From positions 1 through 15,627 of the forward strand of contig JBAROU010000204.1 in NCBI GenBank assembly GCA_049642385.1: 15,627 nucleotides of DNA, read 5' to 3'. Numbering within the stretch: the first letter of the stretch is position 1; each line of letters begins with the position of its first letter. The stretch comes from JBAROU01 sp049642385 (GTDB lineage: Bacteria; Chloroflexota; Dehalococcoidia; DSTF01; RBG-16-68-14). The notes below the pieces were generated by a model. It saw nothing but the letters and a program-made list of their open reading frames with translations, was not told the origin of the DNA and did not search any database. The translations under genes were made by a program, and so were the position numbers. This document shows positions 1 through 5,981 of the stretch, one piece after another.

Positions 1-702
1 GCGAAGGAGGCGTTGCAGTTCTTCCGTGACTTCACCTCATCGCTGCCGGACGAACTCACAGCCTTCGGCGTGCTGGTCTACGCCCCCGACGGTTCGGGCA
101 CTCCAATCGCTGCGATCGTCGTGTGCCACTGTGGCTCGCTCGCGGAGGGTGAGACCGCCGTGCGCCCGGTCAAGGAGTTCGGCCCGCCCGCGATAGATGT
201 GATCGGCCCCATGCCCTACGAAGACGTGAATAAGATGTTTGACGAGGCCAACCCAAAGGGGGCCCTGAACTACTGGAAGTCCAACTTCCTCAACGAGCTG
301 AGCGACGCTGCGATCGAGGCGATGGTGGACCAGTTCAACACCTGCCCCTCGATCATGAGCGGCATCTTCCTGGAGCACGTCCACGGCGCCGCCACCCGCG
401 TCGGCGCGAGCGACACGCCCTTCCCGCACCGCCGAGACGGGTACAACTTTCTCGTCACCTCAGTGTGGGATGAGCGGGCAGACTCGGACAAGAACATCGC
501 CTGGGCGCGTGAGACTTACGGAGCGATGCGTCCCTACATGGCCAGCGGCAGGTACGTCAACTACCTGGACGCGGACGAGGGCGAAGATCCAGCCGCCGCG
601 GGTTACGGCCCGAACTACGCGCGCCTGCGCGCCCTGAAGGACAAGTATGATCCGACAAATCTCTTCCACCTGAATCAGAACATCCGGCCCGTCGACGGCT
701 AG
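1..702 (+). CDS. FAD-linked oxidase, C-terminal part with BBE domain (5' truncated by window edge)
   Basis: The reading frame is open to the left edge, so the gene starts outside the window; 233 residues are visible and end at TAG. The C-terminus carries the berberine-bridge-enzyme (BBE) signature NYARLRALKDKYDPTN followed by FHLNQNIRP, which packs near the flavin in FAD_binding_4 oxidases such as the berberine bridge, hexose and 6-hydroxynicotine oxidase relatives. The FAD-binding half with its usual His/Cys flavin attachment sites is missing, so covalent attachment and substrate cannot be judged. The visible part resembles the substrate-binding half (SIMSGIFLEHVHGAATRV, then PFPHRRDGYNFLVTSVW). 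Family is clear; the exact reaction is unknown. No obvious terminator follows the stop. Confidence 0.85.
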   Translation, partial: AKEALQFFRDFTSSLPDELTAFGVLVYAPDGSGTPIAAIVVCHCGSLAEGETAVRPVKEFGPPAIDVIGPMPYEDVNKMFDEANPKGALNYWKSNFLNELSDAAIEAMVDQFNTCPSIMSGIFLEHVHGAATRVGASDTPFPHRRDGYNFLVTSVWDERADSDKNIAWARETYGAMRPYMASGRYVNYLDADEGEDPAAAGYGPNYARLRALKDKYDPTNLFHLNQNIRPVDG

Positions 703-1055
703 CCCCCTGCGGAAACGCCCGGGGCGCACCAGGAGCGGCTGCAATCAACGCCCCACCGCAACGAAGGTCGCAGCCGGAGCAGGCCGACACCTCGGCAACC
801 GCAACAGCACGCGAGACCGTCCCGTGCCGCGGCGCGCTCCCGCCGGCGGTGGACGCACACGATCGCCAGGTGAGGAGCAGAGCGAAGGAGAGAATGCATC
901 ATCACCCTCCATGCCTGGAACGAGGCGCGCATTCTAGGAGGGCGCGGTGGCGTTGTCGACGCGCCCCGAAGCCCTACGTTTTTGGCGTCGAGTCGGATAG
1001 CTAGCGTTGCATCGACAATGGCGCGCGTTTTAGACTTGACCCGAAGTCGATCGAC
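703..1055. other. Non-coding gap between oxidase and selenoprotein gene
   Basis: No convincing gene is present. A 36-codon frame from ATG 894, behind a GAAGGAG only 3 nt upstream, is too close to its Shine-Dalgarno and of unnatural composition. A weak promoter-like pair lies near the right end at 1007-1036. A GCCCC/GGGGC pair (702-706 and 721-725) just after the oxidase stop lacks a T tract. Confidence 0.5.
1007..1036 (+). promoter_or_regulatory. Possible sigma70-type promoter of the selenoprotein gene
   Basis: TTGCAT at 1007-1012 and TAGACT at 1031-1036 are separated by 18 nt and would start transcription near 1043, only about 13 nt before the ATG. Both hexamers are partial matches, so this is a weak call. 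Confidence 0.25.
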
Positions 1056-2099
1056 ATGATCTTAAGAACACTCGAAGTCCCCACATCAGAGTTCGAATGG
1101 CAAACCGGCTGGGCGATCAGACCGGAGGGTGCCTGCCGCGACGGCCGCTGTGTGCCGCTGCCTTCGCCGATGTCTGCCGTCGTCGACCTGCGCATCATCG
1201 CTGAGCGCCTCAACATGCCGCTCATTCACGACGAGACCGTCGACCTCTGGTGCCTCGGCCCGGAGGCAGGGGGCAAGGCGCTATCGAGCGCCAACGCGCC
1301 GGAGCTGGAACTCCCCGACTGGCGCGGGAACAGGTTCCGCCTCTCCGACCTGCGCGGCCAGAAGGTGCTGCTCGTCGCCTGGGCCCCGTGGTGAGGCTGC
1401 CGGCTTGACCTGCCCGGGTGGCAGGCGCTGCGGGAAGAGCTGCACAGCGACGGCCTCGACATCGTCACCGTCGCGCTCGACTCGACCGCCGACGCTGCGC
1501 GCAAGATCATCGAACCCCTCGCGCCCTCTCATCCCGCGCTGATCGACCAGGCTCACACCGTCGATGCGCTCTTTGGCATCGTCAACGTGCCCAGCAGCGT
1601 CTGGATCGACGAAGGCGGCGTGATCGTCCGCCCGCCTGAGCCCGCATTCCACACGCCCTCGCCCTATCGAGACGCGAAGATCCCTGACACACTCCCGCAG
1701 CGGGTTCAGGACATGCTGGCTGAGACGAAGAAGATTCGCGCGGAGCCGGAGAAGTACGTCGCCGCGCTCCGCGACTGGGTCGCTCTGGGCAAACAGAGTC
1801 GCTACGCCCTCTCGCCCGACGAGGTCATAGAGCGCAGCCGCCCGCGCCCGCTAGAAGAGGCGCGCGCCGCCGCACACTTCGAGCTCGGCCAGCACCTGCA
1901 CGCCATCGGCCGCCCCGACGACGCGGCTCGCCACTGGCGCGAGGCGCACCGCCTCCAGCCGGACAACTGGACCTACAAGCGCCAGGCCTGGAGCCTGGCC
2001 GACCCCACCCAAGGCCCTACGGACTTGTACGAAGGCGACTGGCTCACCGACGTGCGCAAGATCGGCGCCGAGAACTACTACCCGCCACTGCGGATGTAG
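1056..2099 (+). CDS. ResA-like WAxxUGC thioredoxin-fold selenoprotein (in-frame UGA read as selenocysteine 113)
   Basis: One frame runs from ATG 1056 to TAG 2097-2099 (347 residues) with a single internal TGA at 1392-1394. Homology-like sequence continues on both sides: VLLVAWAPW, then UGA, then GCRLDLPGWQALREEL and LDIVTVALD, the layout of a ResA/TlpA/AhpC-TSA thioredoxin fold. The UGA sits where such proteins have the first active-site Cys, giving WAPW-U-GC with U113 and C115. This fits the WAxxUGC pattern I recall from NCBI names for ResA-like (seleno)proteins. The N-terminus has a second Cys pair, C27 and C32 (EGACRDGRC). The redoxin domain spans about 90-205. The C-terminal part, about 255-347, has a TPR-like helical stretch (FELGQHLHAIGRPDDAARHW) and a conserved-looking tail. 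Expected role: thiol-disulfide or peroxide redox chemistry; the substrate is unknown. No strong Shine-Dalgarno precedes the ATG, which is the first ATG after the upstream stop at 1002. A gene finder would split this into 1056-1394 and 1587-2099. The alternative is a nonsense pseudogene, which is less likely given the exact position of the UGA and the intact frame. Confidence 0.85.
1392..1425 (+). promoter_or_regulatory. UGA codon plus bacterial SECIS-like stem-loop
   Basis: After UGA 1392-1394, CCUGCC (1409-1414) pairs perfectly with GGCAGG (1420-1425) around a 5-nt apical loop CGGGU (1415-1419). The loop starts 21 nt past the UGA and contains GGU. Known bacterial SECIS elements, such as that of E. 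coli fdhF, sit inside the coding region right after the UGA, with a G/GU-containing apical loop roughly 16-37 nt downstream. A competing fold pairs CUGCC 1397-1401 with GGCAG 1420-1424. The structure was derived by eye, not computed. Confidence 0.55.
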
Positions 2100-2121
2100 G
2101 GCGCGGCCTACCAGCCTATCC
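1892..2121 (+). repeat. Direct repeat, copy 1 (3' end of the selenoprotein gene and its downstream flank)
   Basis: This segment recurs at 3094-3326. Offset is 1202 up to the stop codon and 1205 just after it. Bases 1917-2099 match 3119-3301 with 7 mismatches in 183. Similarity continues 5' to GCACCTGCAC (1892) and 3' to AGCCTATCC (2121). Confidence 0.9.
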
Positions 2122-2465
2122 AGCAGGCGATCAGCCGGTCGGGTCGACTTGCCCCCGCGCCGTCGTCGCAGAGTCCTAAGCTCCGGCTGTCCACGCGACC
2201 GTCTCGTCCCACTTCTCCACCGCTTGTTCTCGCCGATGGAGCCTGATATAGTTCCCGCCGTATATCGCGGCGTGGCGGCGGGTTGCGCTCCCCTTGCAAG
2301 GACGCAGGAGTCAGGTCTTCATCGGATAGGGATCGTCAGCTAAACGATGTGTCCTTTCGAAAGGAGGTGGGCTGCTAACTTCGACCTTGCCTCGTGCCCA
2401 AAATGATCCTCGGACTACTCAGTGACTGATGAAACTAACCGCATAACAAGGAGGTAATGAGAATC
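2100..2465 (+). other. Gap holding the promoter and long leader of the secreted-protein gene
   Basis: A promoter is predicted at 2224-2252, giving a leader of about 205 nt before the ATG at 2466. Within it, CCCGCCG (2254-2260) can pair with CGGCGGG (2276-2282). CCTTTCGAAAGG (2353-2364) is a perfect 12-bp palindrome overlapping an AAGGAGG. A 19-codon frame at 2347-2406 has no Shine-Dalgarno and is probably not translated. I recognise no known riboswitch class. Confidence 0.4.
2224..2252 (+). promoter_or_regulatory. Extended -10 promoter for the secreted-protein gene
   Basis: TATAGT (2247-2252) matches the -10 consensus at 5 of 6 positions and is preceded by TGA, the extended -10 TGn element. 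TTGTTC (2224-2229) lies 17 nt upstream as a partial -35. Predicted transcription start is near 2259. Confidence 0.5.
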
Positions 2466-2942
2466 ATGTCTCGGTTCCTTATAGCTCTTGGCTCGGCTCT
2501 ACTATTAGCAAGCGTGCTGGCCGGAGCGGCGCTCGCCGCCCCAAAGGCAGACAATAAGAATGCACACATCATCCCTGTCGACTGCGCGGGCGTCGGTGCG
2601 TTCGGCGCGATATCGATCGCCGACAATAGTGCAACGGTCTTTGGGCCAGACGGCAGAGTGCTCGTGGCTAAGCGCATCTCCGGAGATGTGAGCTCCACGA
2701 TCACGACCTTCGACGGGGCGGTGTTCGGTCCCATCGATGATTCATTCGTCGAAGGAGCGAAGGGCAAGGGCTTCCAGGGACGCCTGGTTGAATGCTCGTT
2801 CACCGAGGCGTTCACCGAAACCTTCACGCTAGACGCAGAAACCGCCGACGTTTTCGGAATCCCTGCGGCCTACGTCGGAACGGAAGCCACGTTTAATGGG
2901 ACAGTCGACGGAACGGCCTTGGTCCTCATGCCTGGCAGATAG
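2466..2942 (+). CDS. Small secreted protein of unknown function
   Basis: The protein has 158 residues from ATG 2466. Two ATGs are available: 2457 lies directly against the AAGGAGGT Shine-Dalgarno (2448-2455), so 2466, about 11 nt downstream, is the better start. The N-terminus is a classical signal peptide: MSRF, a hydrophobic core (LIALGSALLLASVLAGAALA), and probable cleavage around Ala24-Ala25. The mature part of about 134 residues is polar and likely beta-rich. It has two cysteines (VDCAGVGAF and LVECSFTEAF) that could form a disulfide. I do not recognise the family. Its own promoter, long leader and strong terminator make it a monocistronic unit, placed between the intact selenoprotein gene and a truncated copy of that gene's 3' end. 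Confidence 0.8.
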   Translation: MSRFLIALGSALLLASVLAGAALAAPKADNKNAHIIPVDCAGVGAFGAISIADNSATVFGPDGRVLVAKRISGDVSSTITTFDGAVFGPIDDSFVEGAKGKGFQGRLVECSFTEAFTETFTLDAETADVFGIPAAYVGTEATFNGTVDGTALVLMPGR

Positions 2943-2980
2943 AAACCAGGCCGTTCACCCACTCACGAAAGCTGACCATC

Positions 2981-3023
2981 AAGGTGTAAGGAGCAGACCG
3001 CCGCGTCTGCTCCTTACACCTTT
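2981..3023 (+). terminator. Strong hairpin terminator after the secreted-protein gene
   Basis: Bases 2981-2998 and 3005-3022 form a perfect 18-bp inverted repeat (AAGGTGTAAGGAGCAGAC and its complement) around a 6-nt loop CGCCGC. Only a short T run (TTT 3021-3023) follows on the plus strand. It begins 39 bp after the stop. The long perfect stem is unusual for a simple terminator and could work in both directions. Confidence 0.75.
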
Positions 3024-3093
3024 CATCGGCTCATGCACGGCGGGCGCAGCCGCGCTCACCACGCGTGCGTCGCACCCTCGCGAGATGGTGATG

Positions 3094-3301
3094 GCACCTG
3101 CACAGCGTCGAGCGGCCCGACGACGCGGCTCGCCACTGGCGCGAGGCGCACCGCCTCCAGCCAGACAACTGGACCTACAAGCGCCAGGCCTGGAGCCTGG
3201 CCGACCCCACCCAAGGCCCTACGGACTTGTACCAAGGCGACTGGCTCACCGACGTGCGCAAGATAGGCGCCGAGAACTGCTACCCGCCGCTCCAGATGTA
3301 G
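3094..3301 (+). pseudogene. 5'-truncated duplicate of the selenoprotein gene's 3' end
   Basis: The last 69 codons or so of the 1056-2099 gene reappear here in frame, ending in the same TAG: RPDDAARHWREAHRLQ, KRQAWSLADPTQGPTDLY, and a final YPPLQM. The best-conserved 183 bases carry 7 substitutions, 4 silent and 3 changing residues (E to Q, Y to C, R to Q). A TGA at 3089-3091 closes the frame just upstream, there is no start codon or Shine-Dalgarno, and the redox domain is absent, so it cannot make a working protein. It looks like the remnant of a tandem duplication or lost paralogue, now separated from the parent by the secreted-protein gene. Confidence 0.85.
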
Positions 3302-3326
3302 CCACGCGCAGCCCACGAGCCTATCC
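3094..3326 (+). repeat. Direct repeat, copy 2
   Basis: Second copy of the 1892-2121 segment. After the stop, GCGCAGCCCACGAGCCTATCC (3306-3326) matches 18 of 21 bases of 2101-2121, so the duplicated unit extended past the coding region. Confidence 0.85.
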
Positions 3327-3412
3327 CACCAGCTTGCAGCGAGGCGGTCAGCTTGGTCCGCGCCGAATCGCGCTCAAGGCGTACCCTGCTGGTGGCGACG
3401 GCTTCTGTGCGT

Positions 3413-3418
3413 TAGAAT
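3413..3418 (+). promoter_or_regulatory. Possible -10 element for the small protein/sigma factor operon
   Basis: TAGAAT matches the -10 consensus at 5 of 6 positions, but no good -35 lies 16-18 nt upstream. Transcription would start near 3425, leaving a leader of about 130 nt that contains the hairpin at 3486-3502. Confidence 0.3.
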
Positions 3419-3485
3419 GGTAGTGAAGACATATCTTCCTCGTCTTCGAACTGCAACGGCACTCGACGACTTGAAACACCAGCCA

Positions 3486-3502
3486 CTAGGGAGTGTCCCT
3501 AG
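3486..3502 (+). promoter_or_regulatory. Perfect 7-bp inverted repeat in the sigma-operon leader
   Basis: CTAGGGA (3486-3492) and TCCCTAG (3496-3502) flank GTG. It lies 55 bp before the ATG of the 72-aa gene. It could be a protein-binding operator or a small leader hairpin; it lacks a T tract, so it is not an obvious terminator. Confidence 0.4.
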
Positions 3503-3557
3503 ACGCGGCTTGGGCTTGCTTGGCGTGAGCGGACGTTCGCTAACCCGGGAGGTAGAG

Positions 3558-3776
3558 ATGACACGTTTGAAGGGCGCCGCTGAACGGCACGCCAAACACG
3601 TCGCGGACACAACCGCGGACGAACCAACAACCACGATGATCACCAACCTGGATGGTTGGACGAGCGATCAGCTGTTCGCCGAAACGTTGAAGCGCAGAGC
3701 TGGAGACCCACCGGCGCTTCGAGTCATGCAGGAGCTCACGCTACAGGCGCAGTTGACGGCGCATGACGGTGCGTAA
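3558..3776 (+). CDS. 72-aa hypothetical protein overlapping the sigma factor gene
   Basis: The ATG at 3558 is preceded by GGGAGGT (3547-3553) at good spacing. It is preferred over the upstream in-frame ATG 3417, which lies on a possible -10 element and lacks a Shine-Dalgarno. The product is short, hydrophilic and without membrane segments: basic N-terminus (MTRLKGAAERHAKHVADTTA), then a likely helical C-terminal half (WTSDQLFAETLKRRAGDPPA, then LRVMQELTLQAQLTAH). It matches no family I know. Its end overlaps the sigma factor ATG by 14 nt, so the two are probably translationally coupled. A role in controlling the sigma factor is possible but rests only on position. Confidence 0.65.
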   Translation: MTRLKGAAERHAKHVADTTADEPTTTMITNLDGWTSDQLFAETLKRRAGDPPALRVMQELTLQAQLTAHDGA

Positions 3777-5055
3777 CGCGCCGGCGGGAACCGAAGCACT
3801 GGGTGAAACCAGCGATCCGGTCCGAACGTATCTCTCGGACATCCGCAGCGTTTGCCTCATCTCAGGCGCCGACGAACAGCGACTGGCTCGTCAGATAGAA
3901 GAAGGCAAGCACATCGGGGAGATCGAGCAGCGATGGCTTGACGAACGAGGCCAAGGACCGACCGGCAGCGAGATCTTCTCAAGCCTCCTCGAACAGCTCC
4001 ACGACGAGCGGCGGAGCCTCAGCGCTGTCACTCACTGCTTGAACATCGAAAAGAACCGCCTTTCCCTGCTCGTCGCCAACGAGATATTTAGGAGTGCTCT
4101 GGACGGCGAGGTTGACCAATCCCTGATCGATTGCTTGACCAGCCGCCTCGACTGTAATCCCGAAGAGGCTGAGCAGTTCTTGGTGCGACTCTCCATCCTG
4201 ACCCACATCCTGACGCCAGAGCTACTCGCCCTAACCTCTGGAACGTCCGGCGGCAGTCGGCATCAGCTCCCGCTTCCGCACGACCCAGCCGATGAGCTCG
4301 CCCTGCATGACCATTTCGACGGGCTCACGGCCGCGGGTGCTCGGGGCAAGGAGGAGATCACGGAGGCGAACCTTCGCCTCGTCGTCAGTGTCGCCAAGCG
4401 ATACGTCGGCTCAGGCATGTCACTCCTCGACCTCATTCAGGAAGGGAACCTTGGCCTCATGCGGGCCGTTGAGAGATTCGACTACCGTAAGGGGTACAAG
4501 TTCAGTACCTATGGTCACTGGTGGATCCGCCAGGCGATCACTCGCGCGATCGCCGATCAGGGGCGAACCATTCGCATGCCCGTCCACATGGTGGAAATCG
4601 TGCACAAGTTGGCGCGCGCAAAAGAGAGACTGGTGGACGAGTTGGGCCGCGAACCCACCAACGAGGACATCGCGCGGGAGATGGAGGTTACACCAGAGCG
4701 CGTGCACGAGATCTCCAAGCTCTCGCAAGAACCGCTGTCTCTGGAGGCGCCAATTGGCGAAGATGACGCTCATCTCGGCGATTTCGTGCAGGATCAGCAA
4801 GCGTCCACAGCGGACGCGGCTTCTCGGGCACTCCTGAAAGACGAATTGAGAGACGTCCTCGGAACGCTTACCGACCGCGAGCGGGTGCTGCTGGAGCTGC
4901 GCTATGGGCTAGAGGACGGTCGAAGCCGGACACTCGCCGAGGTGGGGGCCAAGTTCCAAGTCAGCCGCGAGCGTATCCGGCAAATCGAAGGGAAGGCGCT
5001 CCGTAGGCTCAGGCACCCTTCCCGCAGCACCAAGTTGCGCGCGTACCTAGAGTAA
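3763..5055 (+). CDS. RpoD/SigA-family RNA polymerase sigma factor (probably group 2)
   Basis: 430 residues. Region 1.2 is at about 17-47 (DPVRTYLSDI). A variable, mostly helical insert occupies about 50-195, like the non-conserved region of sigma70 proteins. Region 2 is at 196-276: NLRLVVSVAKRY, the core-binding LLDLIQEGNLGLMRAVERFD, and the -10 recognition and melting segment YKFSTYGHWWIRQAITRAIA. Region 3 follows at about 277-355. Region 4 at 365-420 ends in the helix-turn-helix VSRERIRQIEGKALRRLR, which contacts -35 elements. There is no region 1.1. It has GHWWIRQ where primary sigmas usually have ATWWIRQ, and ADQGRTIR for the usual ADQARTIR, which argues for an alternative rather than the housekeeping sigma. 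No Shine-Dalgarno is seen at the ATG; translation probably depends on the overlapping upstream gene. Confidence 0.92.
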   Translation: MTVRNAPAGTEALGETSDPVRTYLSDIRSVCLISGADEQRLARQIEEGKHIGEIEQRWLDERGQGPTGSEIFSSLLEQLHDERRSLSAVTHCLNIEKNRLSLLVANEIFRSALDGEVDQSLIDCLTSRLDCNPEEAEQFLVRLSILTHILTPELLALTSGTSGGSRHQLPLPHDPADELALHDHFDGLTAAGARGKEEITEANLRLVVSVAKRYVGSGMSLLDLIQEGNLGLMRAVERFDYRKGYKFSTYGHWWIRQAITRAIADQGRTIRMPVHMVEIVHKLARAKERLVDELGREPTNEDIAREMEVTPERVHEISKLSQEPLSLEAPIGEDDAHLGDFVQDQQASTADAASRALLKDELRDVLGTLTDRERVLLELRYGLEDGRSRTLAEVGAKFQVSRERIRQIEGKALRRLRHPSRSTKLRAYLE

Positions 5056-5163
5056 CGAACCGACCGAACGCGCCCGGCTTGGGAAACTGAGGCGACGATA
5101 TGTGGTCGTCGTGACCGTGATTTGCATCGCGCTGCAGACCACCCCCCGACACAGGGTCCCCGG

Positions 5164-5604
5164 CTAAACCAGCTCCGCCTGTAATCGGATGTCCACGTTG
5201 CCTCGCAAGGCATTCGAAACCGGACAGCTCTGCTCTGCCCGCTGCGCCAGCTCCTGGAACGCCGCCTCGTCCAGCTGAGGAACGCGCGCCCGCGCCGTAA
5301 GCTCGACACCCGTGATCTTCAGGCCGCCTTCGACGCGGTCGAGCGAGATTTCGGCAGTCACATCGATTCGTTCGGGCGGCGTATCATTGCGGGTGAGGGC
5401 GGCGGACAGCGCCATCGAATAGCACGAAGCATGCGCCGCGGCGATGAGCTCTTCCGGACTTGTAGTTCCCTGGCCACCCTCGGTGCGACGTTTGAGCGTA
5501 ATCGCTTGTTCAGGAAACGCGCCACTAGCAACGGCGACACGACCCGAACCTTCGGTCACCGAGCCTTCCCATACCGCTTCTGCGCGGTCTTTGTTCAGCG
5601 TCAT
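5164..5604 (-). CDS. OsmC-family organic hydroperoxide reductase
   Basis: 146 residues from the ATG at 5604, chosen because GGAGGAGGA (complement of 5611-5619) lies 6 nt upstream; a longer in-frame start at 5661 has no such site. OsmC/Ohr proteins are cytoplasmic homodimers that reduce organic hydroperoxides with two conserved cysteines. Both are present: C61 in AAHASCYSMAL and C127 in EQSCPVSNAL. Upstream is the usual GTTSPEELIAAAHA stretch at about 46-59. The N-terminal TLNKDRAEAVWEGSVTEGSG pattern and the length are typical of OsmC rather than Ohr. It is convergent with the sigma factor gene, with a 108-bp gap in which I see no clear terminator. Confidence 0.9.
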   Translation of the reverse strand: MTLNKDRAEAVWEGSVTEGSGRVAVASGAFPEQAITLKRRTEGGQGTTSPEELIAAAHASCYSMALSAALTRNDTPPERIDVTAEISLDRVEGGLKITGVELTARARVPQLDEAAFQELAQRAEQSCPVSNALRGNVDIRLQAELV

Positions 5605-5646
5605 GGCGTGTCCTCCTCCGCTTTTTGTAGGCGATGGTCTCTGTTC

Positions 5647-5672
5647 ATAGTAGCGCCTCATGGTAGCGCCTC
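5647..5672. repeat. Tandem 13-bp repeat upstream of the osmC-like gene
   Basis: ATAGTAGCGCCTC (5647-5659) is followed directly by ATGGTAGCGCCTC (5660-5672), 12 of 13 identical. On the minus strand the first unit contains TACTAT, a possible -10 for the OsmC-family gene about 40 nt upstream of its ATG. The tandem may therefore be part of the promoter or a binding site. Confidence 0.5.
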
Positions 5673-5696
5673 ACGCCCGGCGCTGCGATGGGCACA

Positions 5697-5790
5697 GATT
5701 GATGCCGGAACGCCCCGTCATCTAGCGTGGGGATACCCCTGCGCAGGCCTCGAGTAGCCGCCACTGCTCGGGGCCTCTCTCTGTTTACGC
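5697..5790. repeat. Structured dispersed repeat, copy A
   Basis: Similar to 7449-7556 in the same orientation. It contains GGGGATACCCC (5729-5739) and a second hairpin, GGCCTCGAG (5746-5754) pairing with CTCGGGGCC (5767-5775) around the 12-nt loop TAGCCGCCACTG. A pyrimidine-rich tract, TCTCTCTGTTTAC, follows on the plus strand. It starts about 92 nt upstream of the OsmC-family ATG when read on the minus strand. Confidence 0.7.
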
Positions 5791-5864
5791 GCGGTGGTAT
5801 GCCACGGGGCCAGCGACTTCAGGGACGCAGCTGTTCGTGCCGCGCGCTGATTGCCCGGCACCCG

Positions 5865-5873
5865 TGCTACAAT
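5865..5873 (+). promoter_or_regulatory. Extended -10 promoter of the lysine-rich mini-gene
   Basis: TGC followed by TACAAT gives an extended -10 (TGnTATAAT type, 5 of 6 in the hexamer). No good -35 is visible, which extended -10 promoters can tolerate. Transcription would start near 5880, just before the Shine-Dalgarno. Confidence 0.5.
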
Positions 5874-5900
5874 CCGAGCGCCAAGTAAAGGAGTAGCGCG

Positions 5901-5981
5901 ATGGCAAAGAAAGACAAGGGCGGCAAAAAGGTCAAAAAGCCCAAGCAGGACAAAGGGAAGAAGGGGCCCAGCGGGAAGTAG
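5901..5981 (+). CDS. 26-aa lysine-rich small protein
   Basis: ATG 5901 lies 7 nt after a strong Shine-Dalgarno AAAGGAG (5887-5893), behind an extended -10 promoter and ahead of a short terminator. The 26 codons encode 12 lysines plus Gly, Pro, Asp and Gln (MAKKDKGGKKVKK at the start), with no hydrophobic residue except one Val and the initial Met. The peptide is strongly basic and probably disordered; binding to nucleic acid or ribosomes is a reasonable guess but not shown. Lysine codons AAG/AAA make it AT-richer than its surroundings, so it does not look like a chance GC-rich frame. It is too short for standard gene finders. Confidence 0.6.
   Translation: MAKKDKGGKKVKKPKQDKGKKGPSGK

Noticed and set aside
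894..1004. 36-codon frame with GAAGGAG nearby
   Set aside because: Shine-Dalgarno spacing is only 3 nt and the sequence (His-run, Arg-rich) looks like chance translation of GC-rich DNA.
1392..1394. TGA read as a nonsense mutation splitting a pseudogene, or as Trp
   Set aside because: The TGA is at the catalytic Cys position and is the only defect in the frame. Neighbouring genes end in TGA, so it is not reassigned to Trp. A pseudogene cannot be fully excluded without homologues.
2347..2406. 19-codon upstream frame in the secreted-protein leader
   Set aside because: No ribosome-binding site and no sign of coding constraint.
3417..3557. N-terminal extension of the 72-aa gene to ATG 3417
   Set aside because: No Shine-Dalgarno there and it overlaps the possible -10; ATG 3558 has a strong GGGAGGT.
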